Below, one piece after another: positions 10,268 through 21,330 of a stretch of 64,000 nucleotides of DNA. Made by a program: the position numbers and the translations under genes. The notes beneath the pieces are model-generated. The model was given only the letters and a program-made list of their open reading frames with translations. It did not search any database and was not told where the DNA came from. Origin of the DNA: Harmonia axyridis (lineage: Eukaryota > Arthropoda > Insecta > Coleoptera > Coccinellidae); the NCBI RefSeq assembly GCF_914767665.1, contig NC_059505.1:38127506-38191505 (forward strand), read 5' to 3'. Each line of letters opens with the position of its first letter. Positions within the stretch are counted from its first letter, which is position 1.

Positions 10268-10372
10268 AACTTCTTGGCCACCTAGCTTATTTTCCAGATC
10301 TGGCCCCCAGTACTTTCTGGCTTCTTGCAGACCCTGAAAAAAAAATACTCCAGGAAAAGAAAATTTGGCACC
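10268..10372 (+). pseudogene. Mariner transposase fragment (third-Asp block)
   Basis: TTTTCCAGATCTGGCCCCCA followed by GTACTTTCTGG reads YFPDLAPSTFW. It is then followed by ATACTCCAGGAAAAGAAAAT as in the 5850 fragment. The catalytic Asp of APSD is Thr here. It stops at about 10372 where a different transposon begins. Confidence 0.65.
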
Positions 10373-10425
10373 CATAAAGCGCACCAAAATGTCAGTTTTT
10401 CTGGATGTAACGGTGTTTCGAAGAA
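10373..10425 (-). pseudogene. DD41D transposase fragment fused to the mariner fragment
   Basis: GCACCAAAATGTCAGTTTTT and CTGGATGTAACGGTGTTTCG match, base for base with few changes, the stretch at 49207-49244 in the DD41D element. Only about 50 bases are present. The flanking mariner fragment belongs to another family, so this is a mosaic junction. Confidence 0.7.
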
Positions 10426-12095
10426 TTGACGTTGATTTTAAAAGATTGGGCGGTCAATATAAGAAAGAGAGACGAGACAGAAAATAAAGAAGCAATGGTG
10501 AAGACAATGTGTTGTACAAACTCTTGCAAAAAAGTACTATAATGACTATAACTTTATGATTGACCTGTTTAACAACATAGTATTTGAATCAGCCCGAGAT
10601 TCCCACGATGCAATGGTAATAAATCATCTTCAGTAGAGAATAGCAACGAATATAATGTTTAGTTGAATTTCATTAAAGTCATACATTTTTTGTTGAAAAA
10701 TTTTCCGTTGAACATTCTTCGGACATTACAATGCCTCATAATTCAGCTTTCGGTTTCAGGCTATTTTCAAAGAACGAACTTTCAATAGTCATGAAATTAT
10801 CTCATCTATGGTCTATTATCAATGTTCTAGGGATATTACTACAGATTTTTTTATTTGGATCATAAACAAAGATATTGAGCTTGGAATAATAGTATATTCT
10901 AAAACAAGTTGCAGAATGGGCTCCTATTCCAACAAGAATGCGAAATTCGAAAACGAGCTATGAATGAGCGAGATTTCGAACGCATGAGTATTGGAATCAC
11001 CTTCTGCAACGAGTATTGAACGATATTTTCTCTATTTCAGTCAAGTTTCGTGAAATATTGTTGGAATTCAATGAAAATTCAGATTATACATCCTAGTGAC
11101 ATTTGCATTGTATCTCGGCAGTTGGTGTGACTGGTTGACATATTATCGAATATGAATTAGAATCGTACGTTTCAAATATTGAAATAGTTAATAATTTGGC
11201 ATTAAATTCGTGAATTATTTCTGTCGAAATCGATTTAACACCAACATAATCAAGGGAAATGGCGAATAAGTCGCAAATCATTTCACTTCATCCAAATTAC
11301 ATCATATTGACACTTGATGTTCATTTTGACAGGATTGGAAGTCTGTGTAGACAACCACAAAACGAAAAATTCAACCGACAACAATGCTGTAATGAGTTCA
11401 TTACATCACTGTTTTTAGAACTGTAACGAACTCATTACGATACTGAAATAAAGAAAAACTTATTACACTTTTCTTTTCAACAACCAAAAACCAATTAAAT
11501 TAAACTTCTAAGATAAGGATTCAAAAGAAACAAATTCCTCTCATTCCTCTTCCATTTCTTGAACACGAAACGCAGTCAACAAACACCTGTTCAAGACGTG
11601 CGAAGAACCACAAGATACATCATGGAATATTACACCTCCACGCCTGGTCATATGATCCAGAAAATTCGACCGGTGTCGCAGTCTGATTCTCTGAAGCAGA
11701 AACCTGTAGTGTCGGTGGAAAGCCGATCCAAGTGGCCTAGGAAGTAAGGGGAAACCGACAAGCTTCCCTACAAGTGTTTGTTTTCGAACTGGGGCTGTTT
11801 CCGTGTCAACAAACACGTCTACGAATAGCTGGTAATTCTAGCCGATGACGTTACAATCCGCTCTGAGGGTGATTTCATCGTTTGGACAAGTCAACTGAAT
11901 CGATAGATTCATCTGACTCGCTTATGATGTGGACATAACCTGGATTAAAGTGATTATATAAGATTCAATGTCATCAACTCAATTTTTTCAAGAGATATTA
12001 ATTTCGAAATCATTCATTCGATAAAATAAAATCTCAGCGCCAGTAGGTACGATACCACTTTTTTCTCTCATTAGTGCCAAGCTTCAAAAGATGCG
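10426..12095. other. No gene seen; minor inverted repeats
   Basis: A/T-rich sequence without convincing ORFs. Around 11385-11445 there are two palindrome-like words, GTAATGAGTTCATTAC and GTAACGAACTCATTAC. Near 10935-10990 there is a weak stem (ATGCGAAATTCG / CGAACGCAT). A 91-codon minus-strand ORF (11541-11816) has no recognisable domain. Confidence 0.35.
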
Positions 12096-12382
12096 TGTCA
12101 AAATTTTGAAGGTAAAGTCATACTATTTTTTTTGTTCCACAAAAATGGATGAAACCTTGTTTCTTGAATTGATAAAACACCATTTTTACATTGGCATCGG
12201 CTAAATGAGTGATGACTTGAAAAGTGGACAAAGAACAGATTGATGACAAAAGTTAAACGTTCTGGTGGCCAGATTTCTACAGTTCTTCCAGAGAACAAAA
12301 GAGTCCACGAGAAGGCATCGTATTCACTATTTTTAATGAATATCCGTCCATGAGAAAGCTTTGCTTGAATTGGATACCAGGC
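12096..12382 (+). pseudogene. Mariner transposase N-terminal remnant
   Basis: The + strand contains VKRSGGQISTVLPENKRVHEK (12251-12313), equivalent to the RSGRP...VTPENI linker of mariner transposases. It is followed after a frameshift by EYPSMRKLCLNWIP (12340-12382), the end of the second helix-turn-helix region. The sequence upstream (TTGACACGCATC-like words near 12090 on the opposite strand) resembles mariner 5' leader DNA. At about 12383 it switches to a DD41D element. Confidence 0.6.
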
Positions 12383-12741
12383 TGTCCAGATCTTGTGATC
12401 CGTCCAAGATCTTGTGATTTAACACCGCTAGACTACTTTCTGTGGGGCTATGTAAAGTCATTGGTCTATGCGGATAAGCCACAAACCCTTGATCATTTGG
12501 AAGACAACATTCGCCGTGTTATTGCCGATATACGGCCACAAATGTTGGAAAAAGTCATCGAAAATTGGACGTCCAGATTGGACTACATCTGAGCCCGCCG
12601 TGGCGGTCATATGCCAGAAATCATATTTAAAATGTAATGCCACAAGATTATGTTGCGGATAAATAAAATTCATGTCAATCGAATAATCCATCGTTGTTTT
12701 TTTGCAATTTAAAGTTCTATAGCTCTTAAAAAAACACCCTC
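12383..12741 (+). mobile_element. DD41D (rosa-like) element, 3' part with TIR
   Basis: ORF 12350-12592 reads SCDLTPLDYFLWGYVKSLVY and continues to IENWTSRLDYI, the C-terminal third of the transposase, including its last catalytic Asp in PLDYF. A frame change is followed by HMPEIIFKM and a stop. The end GCTCTTAAAAAAACACCCTC is the terminal repeat, followed by TA at 12742-12743. The 5' part is replaced by the mariner fragment 12096-12382. The junction shows a short repeat, CCAGATCTTGTGAT / CCAAGATCTTGTGAT. Confidence 0.8.
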
Positions 12742-12743
12742 TA

Positions 12744-14190
12744 TTATCTTATTCTTTAACCCTCACACGTGATAGAGAAAATGTATATCGGTGTTTCTAA
12801 CGTTACATCTTGTAGAAATTTAACCATAAATTTGATAAATTTCGTGAGCAACTTCCTGAATAACAGAAACAACGAAATAAAATCTACCAATCAGGTTAAT
12901 TTTCCACAAGAATGACTCTTCAACAACGCCATCTATTTCCACGCTAATTTTCACGGAACTACGTTTTGTCCTACAACTCAATATCCACCCAATGAAATAA
13001 GCTAATTACTCTCCAATTCGACGTCATAAAAACAACATCCAATTTTCCGATGCAACGGATCAAGCAACCTCAATTCCCCCCTCCACACATGCACTTTCCC
13101 GGAAAAACTGCGCCGGAAAACTCCATTCATCAAACCGGGGGTCGACTTCCGGTTTCAATACCGACGAAGAGCACAGCGTTACACATAAGTGATTATTCAA
13201 CCGGAAACTTAACCCCCCCCTCCACCTCCTCAATACAAGAAAATTAAATGGGACGTCAGGGAGCTGTAAAATCCGGAAAAATTATTTTCCAGTTCTTCGT
13301 TCTCTCAAGGTTGTCGTGCATCAGGGAGATTGCTCTTCTTTATTTACGGGCGTGCCAGCGCCATTGTTCAACCTACCCCCACTACCAGGACTCCCCACCC
13401 CTCGGGTGACTTGATCGAAAATGTTGCAGCTCGTGCGAATGTTCCGAATGTTTCAAAACGAATGTGACGTGTCGCGGTTTGGCTGGCATGATTTGGAGGT
13501 ACTAATGAGGTCAGAACGTTTGATGGATTTATTGGTTTCGTTTTGGATAATGAAGGGTGACGTTTGGATGATTTGTTTCGGATTGTATTGGCCTAATGAT
13601 GTTTTGGTTTGGTTATTTCTGTGATGGGAGTTTTGGAAGATCGAAAAAAGATTATATAACCTTAACCTCACATAACCTATTCTTACTTGAACCTAAGAGT
13701 AATGCAAAGAGATGTTTCTTTCATCTCATTTCTTAAGACAAAATCTTTAGTTTATAATGTATGCACCTCCATCGAAGCAAACGATTATTTCGATATCTTT
13801 TGTATATTACCAACTTCTTCAATTGTTTACTAGTAAAAGTTTACTGATCTTTTATTGCTTTCAGAAAGGAACTCGTCTCCTCACCTTCCCTTTTCCATGA
13901 ATCAAAACAACAAGATAGACAATGTTGAAGTTCAAATTACAGAGTTAAGAACATTGAAATCAGGCAACTAATTCGAGCTGAGCCAAACTTTTGGCTGAAT
14001 ATTAAGACTCAACCAAGGGTATAGAAAAAACTAATAAAAATGTATAAGTTGAAGTAACAAATATTTATAAATAAAAGGTATCGAATTTAAAGTTTGAAAT
14101 ATTTGCCTACCAAGTTCATTTGGTCAAATATAGATAATTCGTTTGGGTGCAGAGAATATTGGAGATAAAAAGAAAACGGAGTCATTCTTT
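12744..14190. other. No gene recognised; G+C-richer patch at 13020-13400
   Basis: 13020-13400 is pyrimidine- and G+C-richer than the surroundings (CCGGGGGTCGACTTCCGG, CAACCTACCCCCACTACC) with no transposon motif. It is a candidate for host non-coding sequence. Opposed ORFs at 13421-13671 are shadows of one another and show no domain. Confidence 0.35.
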
Positions 14191-14194
14191 CCAT

Positions 14195-15000
14195 TACGTG
14201 ATCTACATCTTGCCTTCCAGTTTCAGAGTTCTATTGAACTCCAGTATCGGCTTCAGGGAGGCTACTTCCTCACTTTGACAAGTTTCTAAACCAAAGCAGA
14301 TTTTGCGTTGGCTAGTGTTGGCAAGACATTTCATCACCAGGTGATCCGAATTTTCTTCCTAATTTCTGAAGAATCTGCACCCGCCTCCTTCTGTTAGACC
14401 CATTCTCGTAAGGTGCTTTCTGAGGCGACAATTCTTTGTGAGAAATCCAGTGATGAGATGAAGTATAATTCTTTCTGAGATGTCCAGATATTTCTTTGAT
14501 CTCAAAGATTCGTAGAAACTTTCTGGAATGATCCTACCTAGTAAGATTCCGCCAGAGTGTTTCTCTTTCAGTTTTTTCCTTGTCCTGGAATTCTTTCCTG
14601 TAGGTATATTCGCCTATACTACAGAAAGTTTTTAGGCCAATGAAAGGGTTTGTACCCCTTTCCTGCAAGTGTGTTGGCCTCTTCATTCTCTTTAATTCCT
14701 GAGAGACTTGCAACCCAGACTGAAAATTCCTTGTCATGTCTGCCTGTTTCGTTAAATTTTCTTTGGCACTCCAATACCATCATAGAATCACTGATATGCG
14801 AGCTCAGAGTGCTATGATCGCAGCCTGACTGTCAGAATGTATCGCTATATCACTTTTCTGATTAGTTCTCTCTAGAATTATTTCAACACATCTTTCTATT
14901 CTCTGAAGGACACTTAAACAGCGGTCTATCCATGTGTGAGCATTTGGTGCCAGCCTCGATATCTCGAGTGCCAGTCACCGTCGTGGTTATAAAACCATCT
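14195..15000 (-). pseudogene. LINE family alpha: RNase H and C-terminal region
   Basis: The minus strand reads, with frameshifts, DIAIHSDSQAAIIALSSH-like sequence (14790-14850, RNase H Asp-rich block), a WVASLSGIKENEEANTLA-like stretch (14670-14720, normally VPGH.G..GNE.AD) and a degenerate C-terminal Cys motif near 14350-14400. RNase H-bearing non-LTR elements (I/LOA/R1-type) have this order. The 5' end is truncated. Sister copies are at 26186, 38870, 53755, 56285 and 60165. Confidence 0.75.
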
Positions 15001-15118
15001 GCGTATCATACAGATGGTTCTAATTGAAGTTATTGCTTCAAATTTCATTCCGGAAGCATTGAAATAACGCGTTTCATTCAAATTCGTGGTCGAAAATGCT
15101 GTGGAGAAATTAGAATTG

Positions 15119-15231
15119 ATTTTCTGTTATTACAAGTAGCGCTTAGCTTTTACCATATCATTTGTTTATATATTTCAAAACTGGGAACCTTATATGGTAC
15201 AAGCTAAGCGCTACTTGTTATCACAGAAAAT
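15119..15231. repeat. 113-bp hairpin with 40-bp arms
   Basis: Arms 15119-15158 and 15192-15231 are reverse complements at 37 of 40 positions (core AAGTAGCGCTTAGCTT / AAGCTAAGCGCTACTT), with a 33-base loop. It is non-coding. It could be a very short MITE or a fold-back. No clear target duplication is visible. Confidence 0.8.
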
Positions 15232-15236
15232 AAACC

Positions 15237-15740
15237 CTAATAATAATAATAATAAATCGCCTTTATTAAAGAAGAGAAAAATACATATCAAGAGGCGAAG
15301 TTCAGCTTAGCGACTTTTACTCAACCTCTTGAAAAAAACACAAAAATTTGTAATAACAAAAAACTACAATTCTCTTGAATAATACTCTTGACCACGAATT
15401 TAAATGAACGCTCGTTACTATTTACGTTCTCAACATGCCAGACAACAGTACGTTCAATGAACCGGTCACTGTGAAGCAGCCTGATTAGACGATATAAATC
15501 GTTTCGGCATTCTGTCTCACAATACCGAGAGACAAGACAAATAAAATCCATCATAAAACGTCTGGCAAGAAAATATCGAATTCATATCAGAGGCACCCCC
15601 ACTAAACTTCCAACTAAACGGATTTCTAGCAATAAACCACCCCATTATATCCTTGATATAGGGGTATAAGACGTTCCGTTTCTTCGATGTCATCGAACAA
15701 TAAAGCATCTCTACATTCAGATGCAAATCTACGAATATAA
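15237..15740 (-). pseudogene. LINE 3' region ending in a (TTA)n tail
   Basis: On the minus strand two overlapping frames (15726-15517 and 15554-15321) give continuous reading. They are followed by AATAAAGGCGATTTATTATT, a polyadenylation-like signal plus TTA tail typical of insect LINE 3' ends. No catalytic motif is retained, so the family is open. Confidence 0.4.
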
Positions 15741-15885
15741 TTCACAATACTTCATTAAGTCGGTAAGATCAAATGAGGCTTGGATTCGGAGTGTATTGTT
15801 GGGTTGTCAGCAACAGTTTCAGGGGAGTGATTGTCTAGATGCGTATTGAGACTACTCTGCCTCCTTCTTCTACTTGTGGTTTCAG

Positions 15886-16018
15886 AAGTAAGTATGGAAG
15901 AATTACTCAATCATCCTCGTCTTGTGAAATTCTTTAAGAATGATGATTTCATGGAGGAAAGGGTAATTTCAGCAATAAGACTCCTTGACACGAACAATTT
16001 CAGTGTGGAAATGAAAAG
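15886..16018 (+). CDS. Candidate internal coding exon, function unknown
   Basis: A strong acceptor (pyrimidine tract CTGCCTCCTTCTTCTACTTG then TGGTTTCAG, 15859-15885) precedes an open frame, MEELLNHPRLVKFFKNDDF..., and a good donor (AAAAG|GTAATG, 16018/16019) follows. The 133-base stretch codes for about 43 residues with a balanced, protein-like composition and no transposon resemblance. If the same frame is read back past the acceptor it gives a leucine-rich, signal-peptide-like run (CVLRLLCLLLLLVV). However, it has no ATG and meets a TGA at 15828-15830, so I prefer the splice reading. No partner exon was identified; a Tc1-like element begins 25 bases downstream. Confidence 0.35.
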
Positions 16019-16043
16019 GTAATGGTTATAACATTATGTACTA

Positions 16044-17112
16044 ACTGACAAAGAAACTGCAACACCCAGAAATAGCTGTTGAATTTTCAATTTCTTTTAG
16101 TGGAACAAACATAGTATAGCAAGGAGTAAATGATTGAAATTTGAAGAAAAAACGAAGGGTTCACAATTTCTTCAAATAAATTTGTTAATAATAAATTTGT
16201 CCACTGCGATTATCTATTCACTCCCCAACACGTCTCGGCATTGATGCAATAAAATGGTCTATTTCTTCTTGAGTGATACTATCCCAAGCTACCTGTACTT
16301 TATGTCTCAGAGCCGCCAAAGTCCGTGGGGACTGAGGTAAATTTCCAAGCCTTCTACCCACAATGTCCTAAACATGCTCTATGGGCGAAAGATCAGGAGA
16401 TCTGGGCGACAATGGCAAAAGATTCACATGGGTCGCTTCGATAAAGTTTAAACTAACTCTGGCAACAAGAGGTCGGGCATTATCTTGATGAAATATTGGA
16501 TTCTCGAACCGGTAAAGGTAAGGGAGAACATAGGGCTCCACTATTTCTTGGAAGGTAACGCAGCGCTGTCATGTTACCTCGAATAAAGACTAAAGGTGAC
16601 ATACTTGCATGTGCAATAGCACCCCATACAATAACGCTTACTGTCCGGTGTACATGACGCTCAACATCAAACTGCGGTTCACGTCTTTCTCCTCGATGTC
16701 GTCTTACCCTTCTTCGACCATCATGTGCAACCAAGGAGAATCGAGATTCATCAGCAAAGAAGACCTGATACCATTCCACATTCCAATCTTGTCGTTTTCT
16801 GCACCACTGTAATCGTTGCCGGCGATGCTCAACCGTCCGAGGTAACACAAGATGGAGTCGATAATGCTGCAGTCCAAAAGATCCTATCTGGCAAACTGTT
16901 CGGACAGTTGCAGGATGGCCTTGTACTCCTAACCACTCATCAGCCAAATATAAAATTGTCGCAAATCAGTCTCTAATTGCCATAAGTCATAAACCTTCAT
17001 TTGTGCCTCTTCGACGTCCGGTACCTACTCTTCTTCGATTTAGGGCATTATCAAACCACGCTTGACAACATCTTGTAACAGTAGTTGGATTTCGGTTCCT
17101 GATTTGTCAGTA
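16044..17112 (-). mobile_element. Tc1-like (DD34E) transposon, 5' truncated
   Basis: The minus strand carries transposase. ORF 16947-16480 contains the first catalytic Asp in FFADESRFSLVAHDG and a long central domain. After a frameshift come FHQDNARPLVARVSLN (second Asp) and SPRSPDLSPIEHV, 34 residues from Asp to Glu, so DD34E. The triad is intact although frames and stops break the gene. The 3' TIR ACTGACAAAGAAACTGCAAC then ACCCAGAA sits at 16044-16071 beside TA. The 5' end, with most of the paired DNA-binding domain, is missing beyond 17112. The 27083 copy shares the same terminal repeat. Confidence 0.88.
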
Positions 17113-18597
17113 TGTATAATTTCAAAATTTGAAGATTACAGACATTTTTCATTTGGTCGCACAAAAAGGAATAGGATGCAACATATTGAGGTGATTGTTT
17201 CAACAAATACCAGATAAAATCATCTCAAAATTGATAAAATGCAATGAATAATGTGGTGGAAAGTGGATCAGTAATATTTCCCTATGGAATTCAATTAAAA
17301 TTGAGTGAGCCTTGGTATAATTCAGAAGTTTTTCTTGAAATCAGTAGGATTGGCGTTTTGAAAGCTCACGTGATGGCGAGAATAGCTTTGATGGGAGGCC
17401 CAATAGACCATCAGGTCCTGATCGCAGTGCAATTTTAATATAACTGCAAAGTTGTTTCATTATAAATGCAGAGGTTACCTGCTAAGTTTTTAAATGGAGG
17501 ATTTTTATTGCCAAAAAAATACCCAATACAAACCTCTAAAAGGAAACTTTCAATTATTAACACCAAGTTAACTAGATGGAATGATTCTTAGCATAGATGT
17601 AATAATTTTTTTTTCATCTCAATGGAAACTTATATTTAAATTCAATCTTATCTATCAGAAGCTTATACATTAAATCGAAAGCTGATATTAGCTTTTTTCA
17701 AGTATTTGATCAACTTGGTTGTGTTTGTTCGGAAATCCAATCAATTTATTCAAGACATAAGAAATGAGAAGAAGCTACTGTATAGCGAAACAATTGTTGT
17801 TAACGTAATAAAATAATGAAATCCAGAATAATTTGTTTTTATCTAAAAAAATATCGTTTAAAGTTTTCCAAGAATTATTCCTTAAGAGAATTATCATCCC
17901 CAAATCAATTTTTCAAGCTGAACCCAACCTCCGGTTTCATCATACGCATCCCGGCCTGAAATATAACCTTCTCGTGCCTCATTCGGCCTGTTCGAACTTT
18001 GCCTACTTCCAGCGGATGTTTCCCGGTTCCGCATCTATTATTCATCTCAACAATAGCCCGGGAATTTTCGGGATACTACCCACACAGAGTCTTGTTTTTG
18101 GGAGAGGAAGAGTAATTCGATACAAAAACTTGGGGGATTAGCCTCAAAGTTTGACGGTGCTTTTGTTGAAACACCTTCACGGGACTCTCTCTCACTCTCT
18201 CACTCCATCTCACGGAAGTTATTAATTGGAATCGATCGCCCTTTGTTTTGGAGGCCACACGGTCTCGACGCAGATAATGAGTGCTTTGCTTTGTTCGGTT
18301 TTTTTTTTGTGTAGGAAAACATGGTGCAACTTTTGGGTTTATTATTACGATATGGAAGCTTACAATGGGGTAGAATCGAATGAAAAAACCTTTTTTTTTA
18401 GCGATATTGAATCTTCAGAAATACAAAGCTATCATGTATGTATACTGATGAAATTGGAAATTATGTATATACTCTGGCCAACCTGCCGTGAACGAGGTTT
18501 GTCCTGTTTATTACCGCTTTGGAGATTCTCTCTTCAATACTTCGATTATTAACCATTGATTGGTTCGATATACTTGAGAAAATGCAAGTGCAATGTA
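17113..18597. other. No gene recognised; G+C-richer patch at 17930-18260
   Basis: 17930-18260 (AACCCAACCTCCGGTTTCAT, CACGGGACTCTCTCTCACTC) stands out in composition and carries a 102-codon ORF (17833-18141) without a known domain. The remainder is A/T-rich. No transposon termini seen. Confidence 0.35.
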
Positions 18598-18901
18598 AAA
18601 GGTGTTCCAATAAGAGGTATCTTTTGAATACTTCGGTATCTGCTCAGCTGGCACTTTTGGAGCTATCATCTTTCGACATTTGACAAGTAGAAACTACGCC
18701 AATACTACACTTGGTCATGGATAACTTCATGAAAAGAAGATGGTCCTCCAACCTTAGTTGTGGCGTCAATTTGGCTGATGTCGTTTTTAATCGTTGATAG
18801 CATACTTTCCTCTTAGCAATGAAATGAACACTCTTTTTTTTCTTGCAAAATAAACTCGATTTTTCATAATATCAAAATGAAACCTCTTATTGGAAACCCT
18901 T
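18598..18901. mobile_element. 304-bp MITE with about 28-bp TIRs and TA target site
   Basis: The left end is AAAGGTGTTCCAATAAGAGG then TATCTTTT. The right end is the reverse complement of AAGGGTTTCCAATAAGAGGT then TTCATTTT. TA flanks both sides (18596-18597 and 18902-18903). It is non-coding. The TA target and short terminal repeats place it with Tc1/mariner-type MITEs. No other copy was found in this window. Confidence 0.85.
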
Positions 18902-19159
18902 TATTTGCAATTTATTTCATTCGATTCTGTGTAGAATTGAGAGCATGGAGTCGGTGTTATCAAGTTCAATTGAAAATATGGAAATGAAAATGAGATATTG
19001 AAACCAATTTAGACTGAGCCATCCTTTCGTCTATATATTTGAAATGAGGGCAGCTCATTTAGTTGAATATAGAACCTTTTTCGTTTGGGTACAGAAAATA
19101 TTGAAAACAAGAGTAATACTTTGTAATAATAAAATCTAAGAAATAACGAAATCGATATT

Positions 19160-20304
19160 CGAAAGTCTTTATGACTGAAAGTATTGTCCATCACTGGTCA
19201 CTACTTCCTCCCATTTTCCGGGCAGCGTATGAATCTCGCGTTGAAAAAACTGGTCATTTTTTGACGCGATACACGAATCGATCCAATTTTTTACTTTTTC
19301 ATAAGGAGTGCTGGTCAGCCAGGCCGTGTGACATTGATCGAAAAAAGTGGATTAGGACTTCCCATTTCAACCTTTCCAAGTATGTCTTGGCCACTTTCGC
19401 AACATGAGGTTGAGCATTGTAATGCTGTAAAATCACTTTATCATGACTCTCATTGTATTGCGACCGTTTGTCTTTCAATGCTCGGCTCAAACGCAATTGC
19501 GTTAGATAACGATCGCCTGTGATTGTTTCAACAACTCATAATACACTTCGCCTAGCTGGTTCCACCAAATACTGAGCATGACCTTGGAACCGTGAATATT
19601 CGGTTTGTCCATCGATGTGGAAGCATGGACGGGATATCCCCATGATTTTCTGCGCTTGGGATTATTGTCATAAACCCATTTTTTGTCTTCAGTCACAAAG
19701 TGAAGCAGAAATCCCTTCCATCTTTGCCTTGCAAGCAACACATGCAAACAAACGCTGTTCAACATCTCTCGACCCAACTTATAGTTTCTGAATCTTTCTC
19801 ATGACTTTCAGGCGTTTGAAAATGGCTTGTTGTGTCACCTCTACTCCTCCCAATTCTCGTTGTCTTTGACTTGAGTCTTGATCAAGTAATGCCTCCCATT
19901 CTGCATCTTCAAAAACCTTTTCACTTCCACCGCCTGCTGGCCTTCGAAGTCAAAATCACCGTTCTTGAAGCGTTGAAACCACTCTCGGTACGTTCTTTCA
20001 CTAATAGCGGCCTCATCATAGGTATTTGAGATCATTCGATGAGCATCAGCCGCAAATTTCTTCATATTATAGCAGAAAATTAAATACTCCCGCAAATGAT
20101 GAGAATTTGGCTAGTAAGCTGACATGTTTAATCGAGAATAACTTTATGATGCAGACACAAATCGACTAATATTTCGATGGCGTTATGTTTACAAATACCT
20201 AGGATTATTGTATGACATCTACGTTCTATTAATTTCGACTACCACTTACCGCTACAACCATCTTTTGCAAAACGGCGGAAGCAAAGTTGTACACCTAATA
20301 TATT
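19160..20304 (-). mobile_element. Mariner lineage B, right TIR only
   Basis: The minus strand reads from the N-terminal part (ORF 20095-19841: KKFAADAHRM..., FKNGDFDFEGQ) through TEDKKWVYDNNPKRRKSWG (first Asp) to the C-terminus near 19200. The second catalytic Asp is Tyr (LQHYNAQPHV). The segment bearing the third Asp is deleted (KWEVLIHFFRSM). The right end GGCGGAAGCAAAGTTGTACA then CCT is the lineage B TIR at about 20276-20298. The left TIR is missing: homology begins in the 3' leader near 19165. Confidence 0.88.
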
Positions 20305-21330
20305 CTTGCAAAATATAAGCAAACCTCCTTCTTAGTTCTGTCTCAAGCTCTCATCAGAACATATGCCTCATCCCATCAGATTTAAACCGAGCCAACTACA
20401 ACAATTAACAGCCAGCTGTGTACCGAACTATCTCGACAAATTTTGTAGCTCTAATCAGTTCCATCGTCTAATAAATTCAATCTCCTTCTCTTGCAGGTAC
20501 GTGTCGACATGAAGGACAACATTTGCCGCCGGCAGACGTTACATTGTCCCTTTCCAGTACACCCAACAAAATACATTAGCATTTAAATCACCGGGGTGAG
20601 TCGTTTTTACTTGATTTAATTTCATTAGAGGATTAATAGCGAGCTGAAATGTTATCTCTTGCCCATAAAGTCGGTGTGGGGTCAGAGTGAGTTGTTGAAA
20701 TGTGTTTTGGAATTATGAAGATTGCTTTGAGGAGGCGATGGTATCTTCAGATAACACCGACCTTTGGATGGGGATTCTAAATGGTGGTTTTAATGAAAAG
20801 GAGTCGCTTTGGTGAGTTTTTGGGTCGTCGAAAGGAGGTGACAAGGTATTAAAGATGAGATGTGTAGCAGAAAACTTTTTTCTACTCCCCCTAGAGGAAG
20901 TGACGAAATTGGTTCATCTCGCCAACTATTTTATTTCCCACATTAAGTAAAGCGCAACGTAAAATTGTGTGATTGACTTCACCGTAAACAGAAAGCACGA
21001 TCAACAACCAATACGGTAGCATCTGTAAAGTAAATCACACAGCGAATAACCAATAAGATGAAACATTTAGTAGTTGCCATGGAAACGATTAATAAATAGC
21101 CCGCATAACCGATAGCGATTTGCCAATAGTTTTTGGATTTGCTTAAGTTTTTAAGGAGATGAATTAGGTCGTAGATAAAAGTATAGTACCTTCACTACTC
21201 GAGTTTGTAAGACAATTACGCTCTCTTATGAGTAGAATTACTTTTTAGAGTTGTGTGTAATATGCTTCATACAACACTTGTTATGTAATATACTATTCCA
21301 TTCTTTCTTTTCTTCTAAAATTGACGTTGC
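20305..21330. other. No gene recognised apart from an exon-like stretch
   Basis: A/T-rich. It includes the exon-like 20497-20595 (listed separately) and a patch at 20930-21120 with several TTGGTTATT/AATAACCAAT-like words. Nothing else supported. Confidence 0.35.
20497..20595 (+). other. Exon-like segment between strong splice signals, non-coding or terminal
   Basis: TCTCCTTCTCTTGCAG precedes position 20497 and GGG|GTGAGT starts the putative donor at 20596. Both are near-consensus. The 99 bases between are relatively G+C rich (TTTGCCGCCGGCAGACG), but every frame has a stop, so it could only be an untranslated exon or chance. The frame VRVDMKDNICRRQTLHCPFPV is open for most of it. Confidence 0.22.

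Noticed and set aside
13660..13715. Telomere-like AACCT words near 13660
   Set aside because: Only scattered single units (AACCTTAACCTCACATAACC), not an array.
15831..15893. Signal peptide (CVLRLLCLLLLLVV) upstream of the candidate exon
   Set aside because: No ATG in frame and a TGA at 15828-15830. The same bases form the pyrimidine tract of a splice acceptor, a simpler reading.
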